From the NCBI GenBank assembly GCA_902519445.1, contig CABYJR010000003.1, forward strand, positions 1-48,568: DNA of 48,568 nt. Reading direction: 5' to 3'. The notes beneath the pieces were generated by a model. The model was not told where the DNA came from. It was given only the letters and a program-made list of their open reading frames with translations, and ran no database searches. Source of the stretch: an uncultured Pelagibacteraceae bacterium (lineage in GTDB: Bacteria > Pseudomonadota > Alphaproteobacteria > Pelagibacterales > Pelagibacteraceae). The position numbers and the translations under genes were made by a program. Shown here in pieces: positions 1-8,905 of the stretch. Positions within the stretch are counted from its first letter, which is position 1, and each line of letters starts with the position of its first letter.

Positions 1-405
1 TAAATCTTTTTTATCAAAATTTATTATTTGATTTTTTTCCTCTACTAAATCATTTAAAAATTCAGAATAATCAACTTCAAAAATCCGATAAAGTTTTTCT
101 TTTTTTATTTCGTTTTTAATTTTAAATCTAATTATTCCTGATAGACTAATTATAAATCTTTTATCTTCTGTTTCATTAAAACTTACAATTTTGCCCAAGC
201 ATCCTATTTTGTAAACTTCTGGCGAAACACTCTTTCTGTTTTTTGGCTGTACCATTCCAAACATTCTATTATCTTTCATAGAATCGTTAACAAGTTGAAT
301 GTATCGATCTTCAAATATATTTAATGGTAAAATTGTTTTTGGAAAAAATATTGCACTAGACAGTGGAAAAATTGGAATTTTATTTGGGAAGTGTTCTTTT
401 TTCAT
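1..405 (-). CDS. LON peptidase substrate-binding (N-terminal) domain protein, partial (runs off the left edge)
   Basis: Read by hand on the minus strand from ATG at 405: MKKEHFPNKIPIFPLSSAIFFPKTILPLNIFEDRYIQLVNDSMKDNRMFGMVQPK...; open to base 1. The IFPL..xxxPxxxLPLNIFExRY pattern is typical of LON-substrate-binding proteins. Missing from the ORF track because it has no stop in the window. Confidence 0.85.
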   Translation of the reverse strand, partial: MKKEHFPNKIPIFPLSSAIFFPKTILPLNIFEDRYIQLVNDSMKDNRMFGMVQPKNRKSVSPEVYKIGCLGKIVSFNETEDKRFIISLSGIIRFKIKNEIKKEKLYRIFEVDYSEFLNDLVEEKNQIINFDKKDL

Positions 406-421
406 TAATAATATTTATTTT

Positions 422-1237
422 TTATATTTCTAATTTGAAGTTTATAAATGGTGCGCTATGTGTTATTTGTCCTATAGATACTCTATTAACTCCGGTAGAT
501 GCTATTTTCCTAACATTTTTTAAAGATATTCCACCAGAAGCTTCTGTTTCATATTTATTTTTTACTATATTTATTCCTTTTTTAATATTTTTTTTATTCA
601 TATTATCAAATAATATTCTATTAAATTTTAAACCAATAATTTTCTTAAGCTGACCAAGATTATCTACTTCCACTGTAATTTTTTTTCCTTTTCTATTTTT
701 AATAGCCTTTTTAACTAATTTTTGAATATTTCCATCTATAGCCACATGATTATCTTTTATTAAAATTTCATCACTTAAATTGAATCTGTGATTAATTCCA
801 CCTCCCAGTTTAACGCCATATTTTTGTATTAATCTTAAATTTGGTATTGTTTTTCTTGTGCAACAAATCTTGCATTTTTTACCTTTAACTTTGTCTACAA
901 ATTTTTTTGTTTTTGTTGCTACTCCAGAAATTAAACTTAAAAAATTAAGAGCCACTCGCTCACTTTTTAAAATTGCTTTAGCTTTTCCATTTATTTCTGC
1001 CACAACTTTACCTTTATTTATTTTTTTTCCATCTTTAATATTTGTTTTAAAACTAATTTTTTTATCTGAATATTTAAAAGCTTCTTTTGCAAAATTTAAT
1101 CCGCCTATTATACAATTTTCATTTGAAATAATTTTTGCTTTTATTTTATTATTATTTTTTATAAGTCGCGTAGTAATATCTCCAGAAGGCTTCAAATCTT
1201 CTGACATTGCTTGTTTAACTAAATTTTTTATTATCAC
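422..1237 (-). CDS. nadC: Nicotinate-nucleotide pyrophosphorylase (carboxylating)
   Basis: 271 aa; EDLKPSGDITT, ARKTIPNLR-like (TRKTIPNLRLIQKYGVKLGGGINHRFNLSDEILIKDNH), EVDNL and EASGGI motifs; adjacent to nadA. Confidence 0.95.
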   Translation of the reverse strand: MIIKNLVKQAMSEDLKPSGDITTRLIKNNNKIKAKIISNENCIIGGLNFAKEAFKYSDKKISFKTNIKDGKKINKGKVVAEINGKAKAILKSERVALNFLSLISGVATKTKKFVDKVKGKKCKICCTRKTIPNLRLIQKYGVKLGGGINHRFNLSDEILIKDNHVAIDGNIQKLVKKAIKNRKGKKITVEVDNLGQLKKIIGLKFNRILFDNMNKKNIKKGINIVKNKYETEASGGISLKNVRKIASTGVNRVSIGQITHSAPFINFKLEI

Positions 1238-1246
1238 GTTTGGAAA

Positions 1247-2236
1247 TTAACGCCCTATTGCAGCCATTCTTTGTACAGATTTTCTTGCCATAGCTGCTAT
1301 ATTGTGCCCGATTTTAATTTCATTAGTTTCATTTTTTAGGCAGTCATATATTTTATTAAGTGTAATTTTTTTCATATGGGGACAAAGATTACAAGGTTTT
1401 ATAAATTGAACATTAGGATTTTCGATCTGAACATTATCACTCATTGAACATTCCGTTACTAGCAAAACCTTTTTAGGTTGTTTTTCCTTAACATATTTTA
1501 CCATATTCGAAGTAGATCCTGCAAAATCAGATGCAGTGATTACATCAGGCGGGCATTCTGGATGTGCTATAACTTTAATATCAGGATTTTCTTTTCTAAT
1601 ATCCTCAACTTCTTTTCCTGTAAATTTTTCATGAACTATACAAGTACCCTGCCAAGAAATAATTTTAACTTTTGTATTTTTTTGAACGTAGTTAGCTAAA
1701 TAATGATCTGGAAGAAAAATTACTTTATCAACACCAAGTGATTCTACAACTTTTACTGCATTAGCGGATGTACAACATACATCTGATTCAGCTTTAACTT
1801 CGGCGGATGTGTTAACATATGTAACAACTGGAACGCCTGGATATTTTTCTTTAAGCATTCTCACGTCTTTACCCGTAATTGACGAGGCTAGTGAACATCC
1901 TGCTCCCATATCTGGTAATAAGACTTTTTTATTTGGATTCATTAATTTTGCGGTTTCAGCCATAAAATGTACTCCACACATTACAATAATATCTGCACTA
2001 GTTTTTTCTGCTTCTACAGCTAAAGCTAACGAGTCGGCAGCTATATCGGCTATACCATAAAAAATTTCAGGTGTTTGGTAGTTATGAGCTAATACAACAG
2101 CATTTTTTTCTTTTTTTAGTTTATTAATCTTATGAATCAATGGAGCATGAAAAGCCCATTCAACTTCAGGAATAAACTTAGAAACTTTTTTATAAATTGG
2201 GTCAGTTTCCTTTTTTATTTGGTCAGTTATCTCCAT
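1247..2236 (-). CDS. nadA: Quinolinate synthase
   Basis: 329 aa; AHNYQTPEI, GVHFMAETAKLMNPNKKVLLPD, GCSLASS, HPECPP motifs; next to nadC. Confidence 0.97.
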   Translation of the reverse strand: MEITDQIKKETDPIYKKVSKFIPEVEWAFHAPLIHKINKLKKEKNAVVLAHNYQTPEIFYGIADIAADSLALAVEAEKTSADIIVMCGVHFMAETAKLMNPNKKVLLPDMGAGCSLASSITGKDVRMLKEKYPGVPVVTYVNTSAEVKAESDVCCTSANAVKVVESLGVDKVIFLPDHYLANYVQKNTKVKIISWQGTCIVHEKFTGKEVEDIRKENPDIKVIAHPECPPDVITASDFAGSTSNMVKYVKEKQPKKVLLVTECSMSDNVQIENPNVQFIKPCNLCPHMKKITLNKIYDCLKNETNEIKIGHNIAAMARKSVQRMAAIGR

Positions 2237-2293
2237 ATATAAAATCTATCAACTTGAAGATAAGTTGTCATTCATTTATTCTGACGCACTGTT

Positions 2294-2379
2294 GCGGTTG
2301 TGGTGGAATGGTAGACACGTAAGCTTGAGGGGTTTATGACAGCAATGTCGTGGAGGTTCAAATCCTCTCAACCGCACCA
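2294..2379 (+). tRNA. tRNA-Leu, anticodon GAG, CCA encoded
   Basis: Acceptor stem GCGGTTG (2294-2300)/CAACCGC (2369-2375), anticodon stem TAAGC/GTTTA around loop TTGAGGG, T-arm GAGGTTCAAATCCTC, encoded CCA, long variable arm as in class II tRNAs. Confidence 0.95.
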
Positions 2380-2386
2380 ATAAATT

Positions 2387-3376
2387 ATGAATATTGTTGA
2401 ATTTATAAAAAAAGTTCCTAAAACCGAATTGCATTTGCATATCGAAGGAACCCTTGAGCCTACTCAAATGTTCGAGTTAGCTAAGAAAAATAATATTTCT
2501 ATTCCTTTTAAAAATATCCAAGAGGTTAAAGCTGCTTACAACTTTAGTAATTTAGAATCTTTTTTAAAAATTTATTATGAAGGGGCAAAAGTTTTAATAA
2601 AAGAAAAGGATTTTTTCGATTTAACTTGGGCTTACGCGTTAAAATGTAAAGAAGATAATATAGTTCATACGGAGATTTTTTTTGATCCACAAACACATGT
2701 TAATAGAGGTATTGATTTTGAAATTGTTATAAATGGTATTTACAAAGCACTTCAAAAAGCCAATAGGGAGTTTGGGTTAAGTTTTAAAATTATAATGTGT
2801 TTCTTGAGACATCTTAGTGAAAAATCAGGATTTGAAATATTAGATCAGGCTTTAATTCATAAAGATAAAATTTTTGGTGTTGGGCTAGATTCGTCTGAGA
2901 AAGGTAATCCCCCAAGTAAATTTAAAAAATTGTTTAAAAAATCAATTGAAGAAGGTTTTTTAACATTTGCTCATGCAGGAGAAGAAGGCCCACCAGAATA
3001 TATTTGGGATTCTATAAATCTTCTTAAGGTAAAAAGAGTTGACCATGGAGTTCAGTGTCTTCAAGATAAAAAATTGGTTGAAAAATTACGCAATGATAAA
3101 ACACCGTTAACAGTTTGTCCCCTTTCAAATATAAAATTACATGTATTTAACGATCTTAAAGAACATAATTTAAAAAAAATGCTAGATGAAAAATTAATGG
3201 TGATGGTAAATTCTGATGATCCAGCATATTTTGGAGGCTACTTAAACAAAAATTTAATTGAGATTCAGTCTGCGCTGAGTCTTTCTATTATTGATATAAA
3301 AACTTTAATTATTAACTCATTTAAATCTTCTTTTTTAAGCGAGGAGAAAAAAGCTGAATGGATTTCAAAAATTTAA
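2387..3376 (+). CDS. add: Adenosine deaminase
   Basis: 329 aa; PKTELHLHIEGTLEP, HAGEEGPPEYIWDSI, RVDHGVQ, CPLSN, SDDPAYF motifs. Confidence 0.93.
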   Translation: MNIVEFIKKVPKTELHLHIEGTLEPTQMFELAKKNNISIPFKNIQEVKAAYNFSNLESFLKIYYEGAKVLIKEKDFFDLTWAYALKCKEDNIVHTEIFFDPQTHVNRGIDFEIVINGIYKALQKANREFGLSFKIIMCFLRHLSEKSGFEILDQALIHKDKIFGVGLDSSEKGNPPSKFKKLFKKSIEEGFLTFAHAGEEGPPEYIWDSINLLKVKRVDHGVQCLQDKKLVEKLRNDKTPLTVCPLSNIKLHVFNDLKEHNLKKMLDEKLMVMVNSDDPAYFGGYLNKNLIEIQSALSLSIIDIKTLIINSFKSSFLSEEKKAEWISKI

Positions 3377-3411
3377 GTAAAAAAAATATTCTTATTAAAT
3401 TCACTCAGAAT

Positions 3412-4401
3412 TTAGTATTTTTTCTTTAAAAGATAAAAGTTTAAAGATCCAAATGTAACTGCTGATAGCATTAAAAAAGTATCTAAATAAAATATCATTA
3501 AAATCCCCATAACTTTTTTTATACCTTTTGTATTATTTACAAATCTTAAAAAACCAATGTGGAGCAACACATAAAAGATATTTAAAATCAAAAAAATCAA
3601 ACCAAATATTTTGTTAGTAAAAAAAATACTAGCAATAAAAGTTAATAAAATTAAACCTAGTATTGGGATTCCCAAAATTACTTTAGAGTAGTTTGTTTGT
3701 TTAATTTTATTAGTATATGTTTTTTCTCTTAAGTAGAATTTTATTCTATCAACATCTTGGGTGAATCTTCTTTTAATAAATTTTATAGTGTTATAATTGA
3801 CTCTGTGTTCAATTTGTAAATTTCTTAATATTAATATTTTATATCCTTTGTTAATTAGCGTATATCCAAATTGTTCGTCTTCACAAGATGCTTTTTTCAT
3901 CTTTGTATCAAAACCATTAAACCCCATAAATATTTTTCTTCTTATTCCAAAGCAAGCAGTTACCAAAGTTGTTGCGTATTTTTTATTTTCAGGCCAAACG
4001 TAATAACACAAATAGCTTTGATAAAATTGAGTAGCTATATATTTATAATTAGGTTCGTGTGAATATGTTCCTTGTATAGCATTAATTTCTTCGGATAAAA
4101 ATTTTTCACTAATTAAGTTTAAGGAATTTTTATTTATTATTACATCCGAATCTAAAAACAACAAAATATCACCTTCAGATTTTTCGGCACCTTTATTTCT
4201 AGCAAAAGCAGGACCTTTGTTTTCATCTAATTCTATAATTTTACATTTGTATTTTTTTGCTATTTCTACGGAGTCGTCTGAGCTATGATCAGATACAACA
4301 ATCACTTCAAAATTTTTGTAGCTGGATTCAAAAATAGAATCTAAACATTCTTTTAATGTTAAAGAGGCATTATATACCGGTATAACAATGGAAATTTTCA
4401 T
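3412..4401 (-). CDS. Glycosyltransferase family 2 with C-terminal membrane segments
   Basis: 329 aa; ISIVIPVYNAS, VVSDHSSDDS, GPAFARNKGAE, ILLFLDSDV; hydrophobic C-terminal helices. Confidence 0.9.
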   Translation of the reverse strand: MKISIVIPVYNASLTLKECLDSIFESSYKNFEVIVVSDHSSDDSVEIAKKYKCKIIELDENKGPAFARNKGAEKSEGDILLFLDSDVIINKNSLNLISEKFLSEEINAIQGTYSHEPNYKYIATQFYQSYLCYYVWPENKKYATTLVTACFGIRRKIFMGFNGFDTKMKKASCEDEQFGYTLINKGYKILILRNLQIEHRVNYNTIKFIKRRFTQDVDRIKFYLREKTYTNKIKQTNYSKVILGIPILGLILLTFIASIFFTNKIFGLIFLILNIFYVLLHIGFLRFVNNTKGIKKVMGILMIFYLDTFLMLSAVTFGSLNFYLLKKKY

Positions 4402-5537
4402 TATTTAATTGATGAAGCTATTTTAATTAATCTTGGATAATACTTTGAATTAAAAAGTATATTTACTTGATTAAAGCATTCATGAGTACAAAAACATTTA
4501 GTTTTTCTAATAAAGTTAACTTCTTCTTTGGCTTTTTTAGATAGCCATAAATTTCTAAAATTAAGATTAAAATCTCTGATGTTTCCTATTTTATGTGTTT
4601 CATCTAATATTTCGCAAGGATAGACTTGGCCTTCAGGGTACATAACACCACTTAAATTTGCAGAAAAGCATGGAGATTGATAATTATTTGTTTCGTATAT
4701 TTTTTCTACCATATCATTTAAGATTACTCTTCCTGCCGTGGCTAATTTATTTCCGGGAAATTTTTTATGTCCTGGCATTTTTTTTGAATAAAATAAACTA
4801 TTTCTATATTCGACAGCTTCTTTGTAGAGTTTCATGTCTAGATTTTCGTTTACTTTTTCTCTCGGATCTCCCCTTACTAAAGTGATTGTTATATTGTCAG
4901 GTTTTGCTAATTTATAAATTCCCTCTACTATATTTTTAATTTTTTTTTGATTTTCTGAAGTAAAAGTAGTTATAATCCCAATGTTTAATCTTTGCTCAAA
5001 TTCTTTTTGTAATTTTTTTAAATGCTCAATTGTCTCAAGTGCTTTTTTAAAAGATCCTTTATGAGTTCCCATTCTTATTTTATCATGGTCTTCTTCTAAA
5101 CCATCAATTGAAATCATTTGGTTAAGAACAAGTTCTGGACACCAAACCATCATATTTCTTATTTGTTTGTCCATTTTTTCTAAATACCATCCATTAGAAG
5201 GTATATTTACTATTGGCACCTTGGTATTTTCATAAAATATTTTTACTATTTGATCCAGGTCATGTCTTAAATATGGTTCACCACCAGTAAGCACTAAGGT
5301 AAGCAAAGGATCCATTGTTTTTGTAAAAGTATTTATTTCTTCCAGCGTTAATTCATTAAATCTCTTATTTAAACTGTCATGATAAAAACAATGAGAACAG
5401 CTTAAATTACATCTGCTAGTTGGAAAGTATATAAAATAAGAAGGCAATTTATTTTTTTTAAAAAAAGTTTTGTGTATGTGATGTTGAAACTGCTTTGGTT
5501 TGCTTTTTGATATATTTTTAAATTCTTTATTTTCCAT
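4401..5537 (-). CDS. Radical SAM protein with SPASM-like C-terminal cysteine domain
   Basis: 378 aa; CNLSCSHC (CxxxCxxC), TGGEPYLR, C-terminal CFSANLSGVMYPEGQVYPCEIL...CFCTHEC. Stop/start overlaps the adjacent GT2. Confidence 0.9.
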   Translation of the reverse strand: MENKEFKNISKSKPKQFQHHIHKTFFKKNKLPSYFIYFPTSRCNLSCSHCFYHDSLNKRFNELTLEEINTFTKTMDPLLTLVLTGGEPYLRHDLDQIVKIFYENTKVPIVNIPSNGWYLEKMDKQIRNMMVWCPELVLNQMISIDGLEEDHDKIRMGTHKGSFKKALETIEHLKKLQKEFEQRLNIGIITTFTSENQKKIKNIVEGIYKLAKPDNITITLVRGDPREKVNENLDMKLYKEAVEYRNSLFYSKKMPGHKKFPGNKLATAGRVILNDMVEKIYETNNYQSPCFSANLSGVMYPEGQVYPCEILDETHKIGNIRDFNLNFRNLWLSKKAKEEVNFIRKTKCFCTHECFNQVNILFNSKYYPRLIKIASSIK

Positions 5538-5540
5538 AAT

Positions 5541-6455
5541 TTACATCCAATGTGGTTTAGATACCTTAACTTTAGATTTGCCACAAGTTAGTTCTTTATT
5601 ATTAAATTCTTTTAGGTCAGGATCAACAATCTTAATAAGCGCAAAAGTAAAAGGTTTATCTATCATTACTTTACCTATTTCATTACTTTTGTATTTTATA
5701 ATATCGTTTTCAAAAATTTCTCCTTCTATTTTTTGTATAGGCAGAATTCTTCTCCTTAGCTTATTTCTTAATTTAATTCTCGAGGTATTTTCTTGTCCAA
5801 CATAGCATCCCTTTTTAAAATCAATGCCATTTAATTCGTCTAAATTATTTTCAACACCAAAGATTTTATCTTTAAGTTTGCACAAGTCAATTTGAGGAAT
5901 TCCCAAGGCAAAACTTTTTTCATAATATTTTTTTTTATCAATTTTTTTTAAATCAAGCTTTTTAATTATATTTTCAGTATTTCCAATTTTGGTAATTATT
6001 TTTGCTCCAAGGCCTTTATGTCTTGGGTCAACATAAATTCGTTCATTTTCACAAGATAAAGTTGAACCTTCTTCACAAGATAAAGCTGAACCTTCCACGT
6101 GTTGGGATTTGGTAATTTCTTTAAATTTTTCTAAGGAAATAATAATGTTAGTGTATTTTTTACTATAATCTATTAAATTTACTTTTGTCCTAAGTTTGTA
6201 AAAATTAAAAAGCTTTATGATCTCTAAAGTTATTTTTTTTTCACATTCTAGTAAATATCCATCTTCAAATTTTAGTATAAAAAATTCATATAAATATTTA
6301 CCCTGAGGAGTAAAAATCGATGAAAATAACGTTAAGTTATCTGTTATTTTTTCAATATCATTAGTGACAATATTTTGGAGAAAAGATCCAGCCTCGTCGC
6401 CATTTATCTTTATAAAACCTCTATCATCAAGAATTGTAGTTTCGTTAATTTCCAT
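5541..6455 (-). CDS. YgfZ/GcvT-like folate-binding protein
   Basis: 304 aa; DDRGFIKINGDEAGSFLQNIVTNDI and KGCYVGQENTSRIKLRNKLRRR (the KGCYxGQE signature). Confidence 0.92.
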   Translation of the reverse strand: MEINETTILDDRGFIKINGDEAGSFLQNIVTNDIEKITDNLTLFSSIFTPQGKYLYEFFILKFEDGYLLECEKKITLEIIKLFNFYKLRTKVNLIDYSKKYTNIIISLEKFKEITKSQHVEGSALSCEEGSTLSCENERIYVDPRHKGLGAKIITKIGNTENIIKKLDLKKIDKKKYYEKSFALGIPQIDLCKLKDKIFGVENNLDELNGIDFKKGCYVGQENTSRIKLRNKLRRRILPIQKIEGEIFENDIIKYKSNEIGKVMIDKPFTFALIKIVDPDLKEFNNKELTCGKSKVKVSKPHWM

Positions 6456-6497
6456 ATTTGCAAATAATCATACTATAATATATTAAATAGCTAGAGA

Positions 6498-7811
6498 ATG
6501 CCTGCTTCTTTTGATCTTATCATTAAAAATGGCAAATGTTTTATAGACGGCCAATTAAAAAAAGCCGATATAGGTATATCCAACGCAATAGTAAAAAAAA
6601 TAGGCAATATAGAAACCTCTAATCAAAAAGTTTTGGATGCTACTAATCTTACAATTTTACCTGGAATCATAGATACCCAAGTTCATTTTAGAGAGCCAGG
6701 CTCTACTGATGTTGAAGACTTAGAAACAGGAAGTAAAGCAGCTGTTCTAGGTGGGGTCACCTCAGTATTTGAGATGCCAAATACTAATCCACCAACTTCC
6801 AATCAAACTGAATTTAATAAAAAACTTAGTTTAGCCAAAAATAGAATGTTTTCTAATTATGCTTTTTATTTTGGGGCTACCCCGCAAAATATGGAAGATT
6901 TACAAAAGGTAGATAAGCTTGAAGGATGTTGTGGAGTAAAATTATTTGCAGGCTCTTCAACAGGAAATCTTTTAGTTAAAGATGAAAAAGATATAGAAAA
7001 AGTTATTTCAAATAGCTCTAAAGTTGTTGCTATCCATTCAGAAGATGAAGATATTTTAAATCTTAGAAAAAAATTTATAAAAAAAGGGGATGTGAGCTCT
7101 CATCCAATTTGGAGAAATGAAGAATGTGCAATGTCCTCAACTAGAAGAGTAGTGAAGATTGCGGAGCGGTATAATAAAAAAATTCATGTTTTACATGTAA
7201 CTACAAAAGAAGAAGTAGAATTTTTATCAAGGTATAAAGGGAATGTTACTTTTGAAATTACTCCACAACACTTAACTATAAGTGCTCCACATTGCTACAA
7301 ATTACTAGGATCGCTTGCACAAATGAATCCTCCTATTAGAGAAAAGAAACACCAAGATATGTTATGGAAAGCAGTAAAAGATAGTTTGGTCGATACCATT
7401 GGATCAGATCACGCACCGCATAGTTTAGAAAATAAAAAGAAAGAATATCCTCATACTCCATCAGGAATGCCAGGAGTTCAAACACTTGTTCCACTTATGC
7501 TTAATCACATCAACAATAATAAATTAACTTTAAACCAATTCATAAAATTAGTTTGTGAAAACCCAGTAAGAATTTTTGGAATCAAAAACAAAGGTTACAT
7601 TAAAGAAGGATATGATGCTGATTTAACTATCGTGGATATGAATATGAAAAAAGTAATTAAAAACGATTGGATTGCAAGTAAATGTGGCTGGACTCCATTT
7701 GATGGTTATGAAGTAAAAGGTTTTCCTTTAGGAACGATTGTAAATGGAAAAGCAATTGTTTGGGATGGTAAGCTTATTGAAAAAGCTAATGGTAAACCGT
7801 TAAAATTTTAG
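6498..7811 (+). CDS. pyrC: Dihydroorotase (amidohydrolase; class I-like)
   Basis: 437 aa; PGIIDTQVHFREPG, GGVTSVFEMPNTNPPT, SDHAPHS, PSGMPGVQTLVPLML motifs. Confidence 0.85.
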   Translation: MPASFDLIIKNGKCFIDGQLKKADIGISNAIVKKIGNIETSNQKVLDATNLTILPGIIDTQVHFREPGSTDVEDLETGSKAAVLGGVTSVFEMPNTNPPTSNQTEFNKKLSLAKNRMFSNYAFYFGATPQNMEDLQKVDKLEGCCGVKLFAGSSTGNLLVKDEKDIEKVISNSSKVVAIHSEDEDILNLRKKFIKKGDVSSHPIWRNEECAMSSTRRVVKIAERYNKKIHVLHVTTKEEVEFLSRYKGNVTFEITPQHLTISAPHCYKLLGSLAQMNPPIREKKHQDMLWKAVKDSLVDTIGSDHAPHSLENKKKEYPHTPSGMPGVQTLVPLMLNHINNNKLTLNQFIKLVCENPVRIFGIKNKGYIKEGYDADLTIVDMNMKKVIKNDWIASKCGWTPFDGYEVKGFPLGTIVNGKAIVWDGKLIEKANGKPLKF

Positions 7812-8905
7812 AGTAGATTTTCTTTCCAAAACTTAAAGTAATCCTTTCTGAACGATCCCCATTTATTTCCACCTTCGTAAGCTCCTGTACCAATACATAG
7901 TTCAGCATAGTAAGCGTTCCAGTTTTTTGCAAGAAATGATCTTTTATCTTTTTTGAAAAGTTTATGAAATTCTTCTTCAGATTTAACTTCACCATGTTTT
8001 ATCATAAGATCCATCTGTTCCTTGTTCCAGCTTCCATCATCTTCTGTGTAGTAAGGTGGGCAATTATAAAAGGTTTGTGGTTCTTCCTGATATGAAGCTT
8101 TCCAATTACCAAGGAACCCATGACCCCATAATTTTTTAACTGTTATTTCTATATCTCCTCCATTTGCTTTAATTTTTTCGCCTTGGATTACACAGTGTTT
8201 TGCTAGAGTATAGTCATCCTTACCACCTAGGACCATCCAGGTTTTAGTTTCTTTTACCGGCTGAGGGTTTCTAAACATTCCTATACTCCAACAATCTGGA
8301 GATCTAGGTTGTGCGGCAGCAAAATATAAATCTTCACTCACAATAGCATCTCTTAATCTTTTTTCAGAAATCATAAGTGAAATTATTCCACCTCTTGAAT
8401 AACCAGAAATGCCAACTTTTTTTATATTAATTTTTGGATCTTTTGATAAATGTTCAAGCGCCATAAATGCATCAACATAAGTTGACCAATGTGTTGCTTG
8501 TTGCTGATTTGCGTATGTATTTATTACATTTCTTCCAGAAAAATTATCTAAGTACATTACTGCTATTCCCATTTTTAACAATGGTTTTAGTTGCTTTCTA
8601 TAATATTTATACCATTCATCCATAAAATCAGCTGGTCCACCGCTTGAATGAACTATTATTAAAACTGGGAACGGACCTTCACCTTTGGGATAATGAATTA
8701 ACGCATCCACCTTGACTGGTCGATCTTTATATCGCCCTTCTTTTATTTCCAAATAATCTTCGGCATTATATGATTGAATTTTTATCAACTCAGCATCTTT
8801 ATGAATTCCATATTTTTCCTTCATCACTTTTAATGGGGATCTAAATCCCGCAAATGCAGTGTTTGCAATTAATAAACAAATTAGAATTATAAATATTTTT
8901 TTCAT
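7808..8905 (-). CDS. Secreted dienelactone-hydrolase-family alpha/beta hydrolase
   Basis: 365 aa; N-terminal signal peptide MKKIFIILICLLIANTAFA; GISGYSRGG nucleophile elbow, GGKDDYT. Confidence 0.8.
   Translation of the reverse strand: MKKIFIILICLLIANTAFAGFRSPLKVMKEKYGIHKDAELIKIQSYNAEDYLEIKEGRYKDRPVKVDALIHYPKGEGPFPVLIIVHSSGGPADFMDEWYKYYRKQLKPLLKMGIAVMYLDNFSGRNVINTYANQQQATHWSTYVDAFMALEHLSKDPKINIKKVGISGYSRGGIISLMISEKRLRDAIVSEDLYFAAAQPRSPDCWSIGMFRNPQPVKETKTWMVLGGKDDYTLAKHCVIQGEKIKANGGDIEITVKKLWGHGFLGNWKASYQEEPQTFYNCPPYYTEDDGSWNKEQMDLMIKHGEVKSEEEFHKLFKKDKRSFLAKNWNAYYAELCIGTGAYEGGNKWGSFRKDYFKFWKENLL

Noticed and set aside
858-1250. 130-aa plus-strand ORF and similar ORFs opposite nadC/nadA (363-653, 1478-1699, 1809-2060)
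   Set aside because: Antisense shadows of strong nadC/nadA genes; AT-rich low-complexity hydrophobic translations.
2276-2467. Minus-strand 63-aa ORF
   Set aside because: Antisense over tRNA-Leu and the start of add.
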